Assembly: GCF_004348685.1 (NCBI RefSeq)
Contig: NZ_SMKO01000043.1
Span: forward strand, 1 to 55,373
Reading direction: 5' to 3'
Origin: Nonomuraea deserti
Lineage (GTDB): Bacteria > Actinomycetota > Actinomycetes > Streptosporangiales > Streptosporangiaceae
DNA: 55,373 nucleotides
A program made the translations under genes and the position numbers. Shown here one piece after another: positions 25,284-32,747 of the stretch (positions are counted from its first letter, which is position 1; the number at the start of each line of letters is the position of its first letter). The notes beneath the pieces are model-generated. The model was given only the letters and a program-made list of their open reading frames with translations. It was not told the origin of the DNA and did no database searches.

Positions 25284-25999
25284 GCATGGCCGCCACCTAC
25301 CGTCTCGGCACCCGCCTGTTCTGGCGGGACAAGTCCATGGTGTTCGCCTCGGTGATCACGCCCGTCGGGCTGGCCGTGGGGATGCCCGCCCTCATGCGGA
25401 ACGTGACCTCCGACGGCGCCGCCGCCGCCACCCACATCTTCCAGGGCACGCTCGCGCTGCTGCTGGCGATCACCGCGTTCATGAACGTGGCCGTCGCCCT
25501 GGCCGGCCGCCGCGACCAGCTCATCCTCAAACGGCTACGGGCGACCCGGCTGACCGACGCGCAGATCCTCACCGGCCAGATCGCCGGCACCGCCACCCAG
25601 GCCGTCGCCATGATCGTGCTGTGCACGCTGGCCGTGCACCTCGTGGCCGACGTTCCGCTGCCCGCGAACCCCCTCGCGTTCGCCACCGTCACGATCGCGG
25701 GCTCGGCCGTGCTGTCCCTCCTCGGCGCCGCGTACACGGCCGCGATCCCGCGCGCGGAGCTGGCGGCGGCGTTCACCACGCCGGTGTTCCTGGTGGCGGG
25801 CGTCTCCGCGGGCGCGATGGGCTCCATCCCGCTGCCCTCATGGCTGCGTCCCGTCCTCGACCTGCTGCCGACCACGGCCGTCGTCGACGCCGTCAGGACC
25901 GGCGACCTCGTCGTGCCCCTCCTGGTCCTGGCCGGGTGGACGCTGGCCGGGCTGGCCGCGATCCGGCTGTGGTTCCGCTGGGAACCCCGCAGGTCATAA
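25280..25999 (+). CDS. ABC-2 type permease
   Basis: A 239-residue membrane protein with about six segments and the cytoplasmic motif RRDQLILKRLRATRLTDAQIL, which contacts the ATPase in ABC-2 exporters. It is smaller than most, which is usual for the class paired with DesK-type sensors. The stop TAA forms part of a candidate -10 for the kinase gene. It may also serve as a coupled sensor component. Confidence 0.87.
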   Translation: MSMAATYRLGTRLFWRDKSMVFASVITPVGLAVGMPALMRNVTSDGAAAATHIFQGTLALLLAITAFMNVAVALAGRRDQLILKRLRATRLTDAQILTGQIAGTATQAVAMIVLCTLAVHLVADVPLPANPLAFATVTIAGSAVLSLLGAAYTAAIPRAELAAAFTTPVFLVAGVSAGAMGSIPLPSWLRPVLDLLPTTAVVDAVRTGDLVVPLLVLAGWTLAGLAAIRLWFRWEPRRS

Positions 26000-26007
26000 T
26001 CTTCCCT

Positions 26008-27090
26008 GTGATCTCGTCATCCGCGAGGCGGCTCGCGACCGGGCTGATCGTCGCCGTCTCATGCGCCTACACGATGATCGCGCTGCTCTACTTCCAGCAT
26101 GGTGCGGGCTACGGCGTGCTGGCCGCGATCGCGATCACGGCCGTGGTCACCACCTACTCCCTCAACATGCGGGCAGCGCTGCGCGGTGGGCGCCCGCCGC
26201 TCTTCCCTCTCGCGCTCGTGCTCCAGGCGGTCGCCACCTACCTGCCCGAGCTGCTGCCCGGCGGCTGGTCTGCCGTGGCGGCCCCGATGCTGGCCGGAAC
26301 CCTGCTGGTGTTCCTGCCGCTGCGCTGGGGCGGCGCGCTGGTGGGGCTCATGATGCTGTACGAGGGCGCCATCCTCTCCCTCAGCGGGGCCGCGCCCGTG
26401 ATCGTCGCCTTCTACGTGGTCACCGTGCCCACGACGGGCGCGATGACGTACGCGCTGGTGCGGTTCGTCCGGGTGACGGCCGAGCTGGAGGAGGCCAGGG
26501 CCGAGCTGGCGGACGCCGCGGTGCTGAAGGAGCGCCTGCGCATCTCCCGCGACCTGCACGACGGGCTCGGCCGCAGCCTCACCGCGATCGCGCTCAAGGG
26601 CGACCTGGCCGCCCGTCTCATGGACGGCGACCCCGGCTCGGCCCGCGCGGAGGTGGGCCAGCTGGTGCAGGTGGCCAGGGAGGCGGCCAAGGACGTGCGG
26701 CAGGTGGCCAAGGGCTACCGGGCGCTGTCGCTGGCCGGTGAGGTCGACAAGGCGGTGGCGCTGCTGGAGTCCTCCGGGGTGGACGCTCAGGCGCACCTGG
26801 CCGACGTACCGCTCCCCAGGCGTTCCGAGGAGGCGCTGGCCTGGGCGGTGCGTGAGGGGGTCACCAACGTCCTGCGCCACAGCAGGGCCACGACGTGCAC
26901 GATCACCACGTCGCTGCACGACGGGGCGCTCCGCCTCGAGGTGGCCAATGACGGCGCGCCGACCCGCTCAGGGCCGCGCGGCGGCGGGCTCACGGGCCTG
27001 GCCGAGCGGGCCGCGCAGGCCGGCGGCTCCTGCGCCGCCACCGCGACGGGGGCCGGCGGCTTCCTGCTGGCCATGGAGGTCGCGGCATGA
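26008..27090 (+). CDS. DesK-like sensor histidine kinase
   Basis: A 360-residue kinase starting at GTG 26008. The first 150 residues hold five membrane segments without a large extracellular loop, as in DesK-type sensors of the membrane state. The phospho-acceptor region is LRISRDLHDGLGRSLTAIA (HisKA_3), followed by a HATPase domain with the N-box EGVTNVLRHSRATTC and VANDGAPTR, then GGGLTGLAERA. It overlaps the response regulator start by four bases. A TAATCT box 5 bases before the GTG suggests its own leaderless promoter. Confidence 0.9.
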   Translation: MISSSARRLATGLIVAVSCAYTMIALLYFQHGAGYGVLAAIAITAVVTTYSLNMRAALRGGRPPLFPLALVLQAVATYLPELLPGGWSAVAAPMLAGTLLVFLPLRWGGALVGLMMLYEGAILSLSGAAPVIVAFYVVTVPTTGAMTYALVRFVRVTAELEEARAELADAAVLKERLRISRDLHDGLGRSLTAIALKGDLAARLMDGDPGSARAEVGQLVQVAREAAKDVRQVAKGYRALSLAGEVDKAVALLESSGVDAQAHLADVPLPRRSEEALAWAVREGVTNVLRHSRATTCTITTSLHDGALRLEVANDGAPTRSGPRGGGLTGLAERAAQAGGSCAATATGAGGFLLAMEVAA

Positions 27091-27692
27091 TCAGGGTGCT
27101 GCTGGCCGAGGACATGCACATGATCCGCGCCGCCCTCACCGCCCTGCTCGGCCTCGAATCCGACATCGACGTGGTCGCGGAGGTCACCCGCGGCGACGAG
27201 ATCGTGCCGAGGGCCATGGAGACCCGCCCCGACGTCGCCGTCGTGGACATCGACCTGCCGGTCGTCGACGGCATCACCGCCGCCGCGGAGCTGCGCGAGC
27301 GCCTGCCGTCCTGCCGGATCCTCGTGCTCACCGCCATGGGCCAGCCCGGCCAGGTGCGCAGGGCGCTGGCCGCCGGCATCGAGGCGTTCCTGGTCAAGGA
27401 CGCCCCCGGCGACCGGCTCGCGGACGCCGTCAGGCGCACCGCCGCCGGGCTGCGCGTGCTGGACGCCGAGCTGGTCTCGTCGGCGATGGAATATGGAGAG
27501 AGCCCGCTGACGCCCAGGGAGTCGACCGTGCTCAGAGAGGCGGCCCGAGGCGCGTCCGCCGAGGACATCGCCTCCCGCCTGCACCTGTCACCCGGCACCG
27601 TACGCAACTACCTGACCGGGGCGATCACCAAGACGGGCGCCCGCAACAAGATCGACGCCATCCGCATCGCCGAGGACGCCGGCTGGCTCTGA
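27087..27692 (+). CDS. NarL/DesR-type response regulator
   Basis: A 201-residue regulator. The receiver domain (1-120) has the acidic pair LLAEDMHMIR, the phospho-Asp in VAVVDIDLPVVDG and the Lys in FLVKDAPG. The LuxR-type HTH (140-200) is PLTPRESTVLREAARGASAEDIASRL and LSPGTVRNYLTGAITK. It is coupled to the kinase before it, and the usual target would be the adjacent ABC exporter operon. DesR regulates membrane lipid desaturation in Bacillus; here the output is more likely export. Confidence 0.92.
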   Translation: MIRVLLAEDMHMIRAALTALLGLESDIDVVAEVTRGDEIVPRAMETRPDVAVVDIDLPVVDGITAAAELRERLPSCRILVLTAMGQPGQVRRALAAGIEAFLVKDAPGDRLADAVRRTAAGLRVLDAELVSSAMEYGESPLTPRESTVLREAARGASAEDIASRLHLSPGTVRNYLTGAITKTGARNKIDAIRIAEDAGWL

Positions 27693-27737
27693 GCCGGATC
27701 CCCGGCGGCCAGCCGCCCGGCGCTTTCCTGCCGTGGG

Positions 27738-28391
27738 TCAGATGTCGGTGATGCGCAGTCCGGCGTGCGCCTTGTAGCGGCGGTTGACGGAGATGATGTT
27801 GGCGGTCAGCGCCTCCACCTGGTGGGCGTTGCGCAGCCGTCCGCCGTAGACGCCCCGCACCCCCGGGATGGCCTCGGCCAGGGCCTGCACCGTGCCGGTG
27901 GCCTCGCGGTCGTCGCCCAGCACCAGCACGTCGAGGTCCACCTTCTCCACCGACGGGTCCATCAGCACGACGGCCGACACGTGGTGGAAGGCCGCCACCA
28001 CCCGGCTCTCGGTCAGCACCGCGGCGGCCTGCTGCGCCGCGCTGCCCTCCTCGACGGGCAGCGCGTACGCCCCCTGCTTGTCGAACCCGAGCGGGTTGAC
28101 GCAGTCGACCACGATCTTGCCTGCCAGCTCGGCGCGCAGGGACTCCAGCAGCGCCTTGTGCCCTTCGTACGGCACCGCGACGATCACGAGGTCCGCCTGG
28201 GAGGCGACGGCGGCGTTCTCGTCGCCCGTCGCACCCGCCCCGATGGAGTCGGCCGCCTCCTGGGCTCGCTGGGCGCTGCGCGACCCGATGAGCACCCGAT
28301 GCCCCGCCAGCGCGAACCGCCGCGCCAGCCCTTTGCCCTGGTCGCCGGTGCCGCCGAGGATGCCGATGGAAAGCCCGTTAACGTCAGTCAT
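27738..28391 (-). CDS. F420H2:NADP+ oxidoreductase (Fno/NpdG family)
   Basis: A 217-residue enzyme that exchanges hydride between NADP(H) and the deazaflavin F420. The Rossmann motif is SIGILGGTGDQGKGLARRFALAGH, then a NADP-binding region in IGSRSAQRAQEAA. The conserved CVNPLGFDKQGAY and VVAAFHHVSAVVL match the family signature. Its presence indicates that the organism makes F420, as many actinomycetes do. It is followed 115 bp downstream by the lipase gene on the same strand. Confidence 0.9.
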   Translation of the reverse strand: MTDVNGLSIGILGGTGDQGKGLARRFALAGHRVLIGSRSAQRAQEAADSIGAGATGDENAAVASQADLVIVAVPYEGHKALLESLRAELAGKIVVDCVNPLGFDKQGAYALPVEEGSAAQQAAAVLTESRVVAAFHHVSAVVLMDPSVEKVDLDVLVLGDDREATGTVQALAEAIPGVRGVYGGRLRNAHQVEALTANIISVNRRYKAHAGLRITDI

Positions 28392-28506
28392 AGCCAGATC
28401 ATGCCAGCTCCGCCCCTCCGTACCGGCAGCCGGGCTCGCCCCAAGCGAGCCCGGCGAGAAGGAACACCGGCGACGGCGGCGAACCCGGCGAGCCCCGCCC
28501 GGCGAG

Positions 28507-29649
28507 TCAGCAGTTGCCGGACGCGGGCAGCCCGTACATCCGCAGCGCCAGCCACTCGACGGCCAGCGGCCCGCCCTCGATGGCTCCGGTGACGTGGTCG
28601 GGCGCGGGCAGCGACACCCAGCGCACGGTCACCCCGGCCCGGCAGTACTCCGAGCGCAGCGTCGATGCCACCGAGAGCGGGATGATCTCGTCCCCGGTGC
28701 CGTGGTACAGGAACATCGGCGCCTGCGGGGCCGCGGACCCGAGCCGGTTCTCCGCCAGGCGCGCCTGCCACTTCGGCTGGCCGAGCAGGTCGATCGGGCT
28801 CAGGTCGGAGAAGCGGAGCCCGGCCAGCCTGTCCAGGTCGCCCACGCAGTCGTCGGCGGCGTCGGCGAGCAGGGCGCGGCCCCGGTCGTTGAGGTCGGCC
28901 TCGAGGTCGAGCTCGGGGTAGGCGGCGTCGAGCCCCACACCGGCGGCCGCGGCCAGCCCGAAGTCGTCGCCGCCGTCGAGGTGGTTCGCCACGGCGTACA
29001 GGTCGGCGGGGACGCCGCCGGCCGCGACGCCCTTGAGCCGCAGCTCGGGCGCGTACGCGGGCTGCAGCTGGGCGGCCCATCCGGCGGACGCGCCGCCCTG
29101 GGAGTAGCCCATGACGGCCACGGGCGCCCGGCTCGACAGCCCGGCGCCGGGCACACGGGTGGCCGCCCTGATCGAGTCGAGCACGGCGTGCCCCTGCGAG
29201 ATCCCGGCCATGTACGTGTGCGGCCCGGGCGTGCCGAGCCCCTCGTAGTCGGTCATCGCGACCGCGAACCCCTTGAGCAGGAACAGGCTCACCAGCGCGA
29301 GCTCGGCCTCCCGGCCCTGGCTCATGGCGGCGGAGGGGGCGCACTGGTCGCCGAGCCCGTGGGTGCCGACGGCGTACCCGACGATCGGGCGCGTGCCGAA
29401 CGGGTAGCGGCCCTCGGGCACGAGCAGCGTGCCGGAGACCGTGCTGAGCGAGCCGGTGGCGGAGGTGGAGTGGTAGAGGACGTGCCAGGCGTTGACCGGC
29501 ACTTCGAGCAGCCTGCCCGGCAGCAGGTAGACGGTGGCGGGCTGGGCCGAGACCACGTCGCCGGCGGTCGCGGCGCGGGCGGGGGTGGTGATGAGGGACA
29601 TGATCGATAACAGGATCACGGACATGCTGACGCGGACACGTGAGGTCAT
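28507..29649 (-). CDS. Secreted LIP-family triacylglycerol lipase
   Basis: A 380-residue protein. The N-terminus is a signal peptide (VSMSVILLSIMSLITTPARAA) with cleavage likely after ARA. The core is an alpha/beta hydrolase of the secretory lipase type: VGYAVGTHGLGDQCAPS near 90-106, FAVAMTDYEGLGTPGPHTYMAG, and nucleophile Ser in AVMGYSQGGASAGWAA. The Asp is in LYHGTGDEIIPL and the His in PAPDHVTGAIEG. AGGAG lies upstream of ATG 29649. The promoter has an operator-like palindrome, so expression is probably induced by substrate or another signal. Confidence 0.87.
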   Translation of the reverse strand: MTSRVRVSMSVILLSIMSLITTPARAATAGDVVSAQPATVYLLPGRLLEVPVNAWHVLYHSTSATGSLSTVSGTLLVPEGRYPFGTRPIVGYAVGTHGLGDQCAPSAAMSQGREAELALVSLFLLKGFAVAMTDYEGLGTPGPHTYMAGISQGHAVLDSIRAATRVPGAGLSSRAPVAVMGYSQGGASAGWAAQLQPAYAPELRLKGVAAGGVPADLYAVANHLDGGDDFGLAAAAGVGLDAAYPELDLEADLNDRGRALLADAADDCVGDLDRLAGLRFSDLSPIDLLGQPKWQARLAENRLGSAAPQAPMFLYHGTGDEIIPLSVASTLRSEYCRAGVTVRWVSLPAPDHVTGAIEGGPLAVEWLALRMYGLPASGNC

Positions 29650-29705
29650 GTGCCGCCCCTCTCCTTGAGGATCACACGCTCGGGGACGGCGGCGCCGCGA
29701 GCCCG

Positions 29706-29734
29706 ATCGTTACTTGCAAGTAACCCTCTGTCAA
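29706..29734 (-). promoter_or_regulatory. Lipase promoter with 16-bp perfect palindrome in the spacer
   Basis: On the minus strand a consensus -35, TTGACA (29729-29734), is followed after 17 bp by AACGAT (29706-29711). The perfect palindrome GTTACTTGCAAGTAAC (29709-29724) fills the spacer and overlaps the -10. This is a classic repressor site. No regulator gene lies next to it, so the repressor is encoded elsewhere. The leader to the lipase ATG is about 50 bases. Confidence 0.68.
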
Positions 29735-29824
29735 GGCCCGATTTGACTGGTAGATCCGCCTCGTGTCCGCACGCCACTCCCGAATCAGCCACCCCGGAAG
29801 TACGACGTCGGGCACCATGGGTGG

Positions 29825-30403
29825 ATGGACTCAGGATCGGTGGCACTCCTGCGCGAGCTCCTGGCCGACACCGGCTGGATCGACCGCGCGCGCGAGCTGG
29901 GGCTCGCCCTGCGCGCCACCCGCTCGCCCGGCGGCCTGCTGCTGGTCGGCCCGCCCGACGACGAGCCCTGGCACCTGACCGCGCATCTCAGCGACGAGGC
30001 CAGATACTCCGGGCTGACGCAGCTCGCACCCACCCTGGTGCGCTGGACACCGCCGACCGACGCTCCCCCCCACCTGCGCGTCGGCCTCGACCGCCTGGAG
30101 CGGGCGGCCCGGGGCGAGACGTTGTTCGTGCTGGCCGAGGAGCAGGCCCCGGTCCCGCTGCTCGAACGCGTCGACGACGCGCGGCGCTCGGGCGCGACGA
30201 TCCTGGCGATCGAGGGCGGCGACGCCGAGCTGACCGGCCTCGCCCACGACGCGATCGCGGTGCCGCGCGGCGGGCTGGTGACGTTCGACGGCGCGCAGCA
30301 CCTGGTGAGCGCGGCGGCCGGCGAGGTGGAGCGGCGCCCGGGGCTGCGCCAACGCCTGGCCCGGCTGCTGGAGAAGGTCAGCGGCCCCCAGGTGACCGAC
30401 TAG
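29825..30403 (+). CDS. Conserved hypothetical protein with SIS-like segment
   Basis: A 192-residue acidic cytoplasmic protein. The N-terminal half begins with helices (LLRELLADTGWIDRARELGLALRAT) and the middle has VDDARRSGATILAIEGGDAELTGLAHDAIAVP, which resembles the sugar-isomerase (SIS) core. I recognise no catalytic residues. It is close in length to actinobacterial hypotheticals of unknown function. It is followed after 10 bases by the cyclase gene, with which it probably forms an operon. Confidence 0.6.
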   Translation: MDSGSVALLRELLADTGWIDRARELGLALRATRSPGGLLLVGPPDDEPWHLTAHLSDEARYSGLTQLAPTLVRWTPPTDAPPHLRVGLDRLERAARGETLFVLAEEQAPVPLLERVDDARRSGATILAIEGGDAELTGLAHDAIAVPRGGLVTFDGAQHLVSAAAGEVERRPGLRQRLARLLEKVSGPQVTD

Positions 30404-30413
30404 GAGGTGCCGC

Positions 30414-31058
30414 GTGATCATCGAGCTCAGCCACCGCATCGTCGAGGGGATGACCACCTGTCCCGGCGTCCCCGCCCCGGAACTCGGGGTGCACCTGAGC
30501 CGGGAGGACTCGCGCAGCGTGTACGCGCCGGGCACGGAGTTCCACATCGGCGTGATCACACTGGCCGCCAACACCGGCACCTACGTGGACACCCCGCACC
30601 ACCGCTACGCCGGCGGCGACGACCTCTCGCAGGTGCCGCTGACGAAACTGGCCGACCTTCCCGGCCTGGTGATCCGGGCCGGAGGGCAGCGCGCGGTGAC
30701 CCTGGACCGGGCGCTGGACGTACGCGGCCGGGCCGTGCTGATCCACACGGGATGGGACCGCCACTTCGGCACCGACGCCTACGTCCACGGTCACCCGCAC
30801 CTCGTGCCCGAGTCGGCGGCCTGGCTGGCGGGGCAGGGTCCGGCGCTGGTCGGGATCGACTCGCTCAACATCGACGACACCCCGCCGCACGGTGAACGCC
30901 CCGCCCACTCGATCTTGCTGCGCGCGGGGATCCCCATCGTCGAGCACCTGACGGGGCTGGACGAGCTGCCCGACGAGGGTTTCCGCTTCCACGCCGCGCC
31001 GCCGATGATCGCCGGCCTGGGCACGTTTCCCGTCAGGGCCTACGCGGTCGTGCCCTAG
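30414..31058 (+). CDS. Cyclase / kynurenine formamidase-family protein
   Basis: A 214-residue member of the cyclase family of metal-dependent amidohydrolases and cyclases (KynB-like). The start is GTG after a GGAGG. Metal site residues are visible in VITLAANTGTYVDTPHHRY, where the usual HxGTHxDxPxH pattern has Tyr in place of the second His. That replaces one expected metal ligand, so activity may differ. LIHTGWDRHF, GIDSLNIDD and HSILLRAGIPIVEHL are conserved. The substrate is unknown. It ends convergent with a small gene with a 4-base overlap. Confidence 0.82.
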   Translation: MIIELSHRIVEGMTTCPGVPAPELGVHLSREDSRSVYAPGTEFHIGVITLAANTGTYVDTPHHRYAGGDDLSQVPLTKLADLPGLVIRAGGQRAVTLDRALDVRGRAVLIHTGWDRHFGTDAYVHGHPHLVPESAAWLAGQGPALVGIDSLNIDDTPPHGERPAHSILLRAGIPIVEHLTGLDELPDEGFRFHAAPPMIAGLGTFPVRAYAVVP

Positions 31059-31231
31059 TCGTCGTCCTCCTCGGCCTCATCCCATGCCTTGTTGCGGTCG
31101 GCGGCGCGCTGCAGCGCCCCGGCGGCCTCCTGCTCGGACGCGTAGGGCCCCATCCGGTCCTTGTTGGGACACCCCTTGTCGGGCTCGACCCTCATGTGCT
31201 TGAGGCAGAACCACCACTGGCCTTCGCTCAC
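31055..31231 (-). CDS. Small conserved Trp/Cys-rich actinobacterial protein
   Basis: A 58-residue protein that starts [13 protein letters not shown] and continues with [20 protein letters not shown], ending in an acidic tail (DEAEEDDD). The pattern of a Trp-Trp-Phe-Cys core, paired Cys/His and a GPY motif is shared by small hypotheticals in many actinomycetes. The two Cys and a His could bind metal. I prefer GTG 31231 over ATG 31258, because the latter would leave only 5 bases to the divergent map gene. The function is unknown. Confidence 0.7.
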   Translation of the reverse strand: MSEGQWWFCLKHMRVEPDKGCPNKDRMGPYASEQEAAGALQRAADRNKAWDEAEEDDD

Positions 31232-31263
31232 GGGGTCAATTCTGCCCCGTAGACTCATGTTTC

Positions 31264-32112
31264 ATGACGACACTGCTCCAGCCAGGGCGAGTTTCGCCCA
31301 TGCGAAAGGTCCCCGCCCACATCGAGCGGCCGGAGTACGTCGGCAAGAAGCGCCCCACCACCGGCGAGTCCGACGTGAAGACCCCCGAGATGATCGAGCG
31401 CATGCGCGTGGCGGGCAGGATCGCCGCCCAGGCGCTCGAGGAGGTCGGCAACAACGTCCGGCCGGGCGTCACGACCGACGAGCTCGACAGGATCGGCCAC
31501 GAGTTCCTCATCGACCACGGCGCCTACCCGAGCACGCTCGGCTACAAGGGCTATCCGAAGTCGCTGTGCACGTCGATCAACGAGGTGATCTGCCACGGCA
31601 TCCCTGACGACACCGTGCTGCGCGACGGCGACATCGTCAACGTCGACATCACCGCCTACATCGGCGGCGTCCACGGTGACACCGACGCCACCTACCTCGT
31701 GGGCGAGGTCGACGAGGAGTCGCGGCTGCTGGTGGAGCGCACGCGCGAGGCGATGATGCGCGCGATCAAGGCGGTCGCGCCGGGGCGGCAGCTCAATGTC
31801 GTGGGCCGCGTCATCGAGGCGTACGCCAAGCGGTTCGGCTACGGCGTCGTGCGCGACTTCACCGGCCACGGCATCGGCACGAGCTTCCACTCCGGCCTCA
31901 TGGTCCCCCACTACGACGACCCGTCGCTGCGGGTGGAGCTGGTGCCCGGGATGACGTTCACGATCGAGCCGATGCTGACGCTGGGGACCATCGACTACGA
32001 CATCTGGCCCGACAAGTGGACCGCGGTCACGAAAGACCGCAAGCGCACGGCCCAGTTCGAGCACACGATCGTCGTCACCGACACGGGCAGCGAGATTCTC
32101 ACCCTGCCCTGA
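31264..32112 (+). CDS. map: Methionine aminopeptidase, type I
   Basis: A 282-residue enzyme that removes N-terminal Met from nascent proteins. Metal ligands and motifs are seen: [10 protein letters not shown] with the substrate His, [19 protein letters not shown] with two Asp ligands, [14 protein letters not shown] with the His ligand, [10 protein letters not shown] with a Glu and FEHTIVVT with the last Glu. It has an N-terminal extension of about 40 residues ([13 protein letters not shown]), usual for actinobacterial MapB types. A TAGACT box 8 bases upstream suggests leaderless transcription. Confidence 0.95.
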   Translation: MTTLLQPGRVSPMRKVPAHIERPEYVGKKRPTTGESDVKTPEMIERMRVAGRIAAQALEEVGNNVRPGVTTDELDRIGHEFLIDHGAYPSTLGYKGYPKSLCTSINEVICHGIPDDTVLRDGDIVNVDITAYIGGVHGDTDATYLVGEVDEESRLLVERTREAMMRAIKAVAPGRQLNVVGRVIEAYAKRFGYGVVRDFTGHGIGTSFHSGLMVPHYDDPSLRVELVPGMTFTIEPMLTLGTIDYDIWPDKWTAVTKDRKRTAQFEHTIVVTDTGSEILTLP

Positions 32113-32149
32113 CCGCGCTCCGGGGCTCCGTCACCGCCGCGGGGCTCCG

Positions 32150-32539
32150 TCACCGCCGCATGGGCACCACCCCGGTCACCGTGGTGCCCTCTCCGGGCAC
32201 GCCGTTGACCGACAGGCTCCCGCCGATCTCCGCGAAGGCCGCCCGCATCCTGGCGATCCCGCGCCCCGCCACCGGCGCGGGAAAGCCCTTGCCGTTGTCG
32301 CTGACGGTCATGCGCAGCCCGCTCCTGCCCGCGGTGACGGCGATGGAGACGGTCTTGGCCCTGCTGTGACGCTCGACGTTCGACAGTGCCTCGCCCATCG
32401 CGGCCATGACGCCGCGTGTCACCCGCGACGGCACGTCCGTGGCGGGCAGCGCCCAGGTCTCGACCTCGATCCCCGTGCGCTCCGACCACTCGACGAGGCA
32501 GGCCTCCAGCGCCTCGGCCAGGCTCTGCCCCCCGCGCAT
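32150..32539 (-). CDS. Stand-alone HATPase-type ATP-binding protein
   Basis: A 129-residue protein made almost only of the HATPase_c domain of HisKA_3-type sensor kinases. The N-box is EALSNVERHSRAK, the G1 box is VSDNGKGFPAP and the G2 region is GRGIARMRAAFAEIGG. No phospho-acceptor His helix or sensor domain precedes it, and no response regulator is adjacent. TTG 32557 is an alternative start. It may be an orphan regulatory ATPase or a remnant of a kinase gene. The domain itself looks intact. Confidence 0.75.
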   Translation of the reverse strand: MRGGQSLAEALEACLVEWSERTGIEVETWALPATDVPSRVTRGVMAAMGEALSNVERHSRAKTVSIAVTAGRSGLRMTVSDNGKGFPAPVAGRGIARMRAAFAEIGGSLSVNGVPGEGTTVTGVVPMRR

Positions 32540-32747
32540 CCGCGTCTCTTCCGACAATGGTCTCGCCTCTCTTGGCACCCCGGGCCCGCGCCGCTCCCCA
32601 CTCCGGCGCTCCCAACCGCGCGGTGCGCAATCCCCCCTCAAGGCTGCGCACGCCGGCGAATGAGGTTATGCCCGTCTCCCCTGGAAGTCAGGCTACCCGG
32701 CGGTCCTGAGGCGTGTACTGAGAAGATAGAAGGCCGTGTCCGAACGG

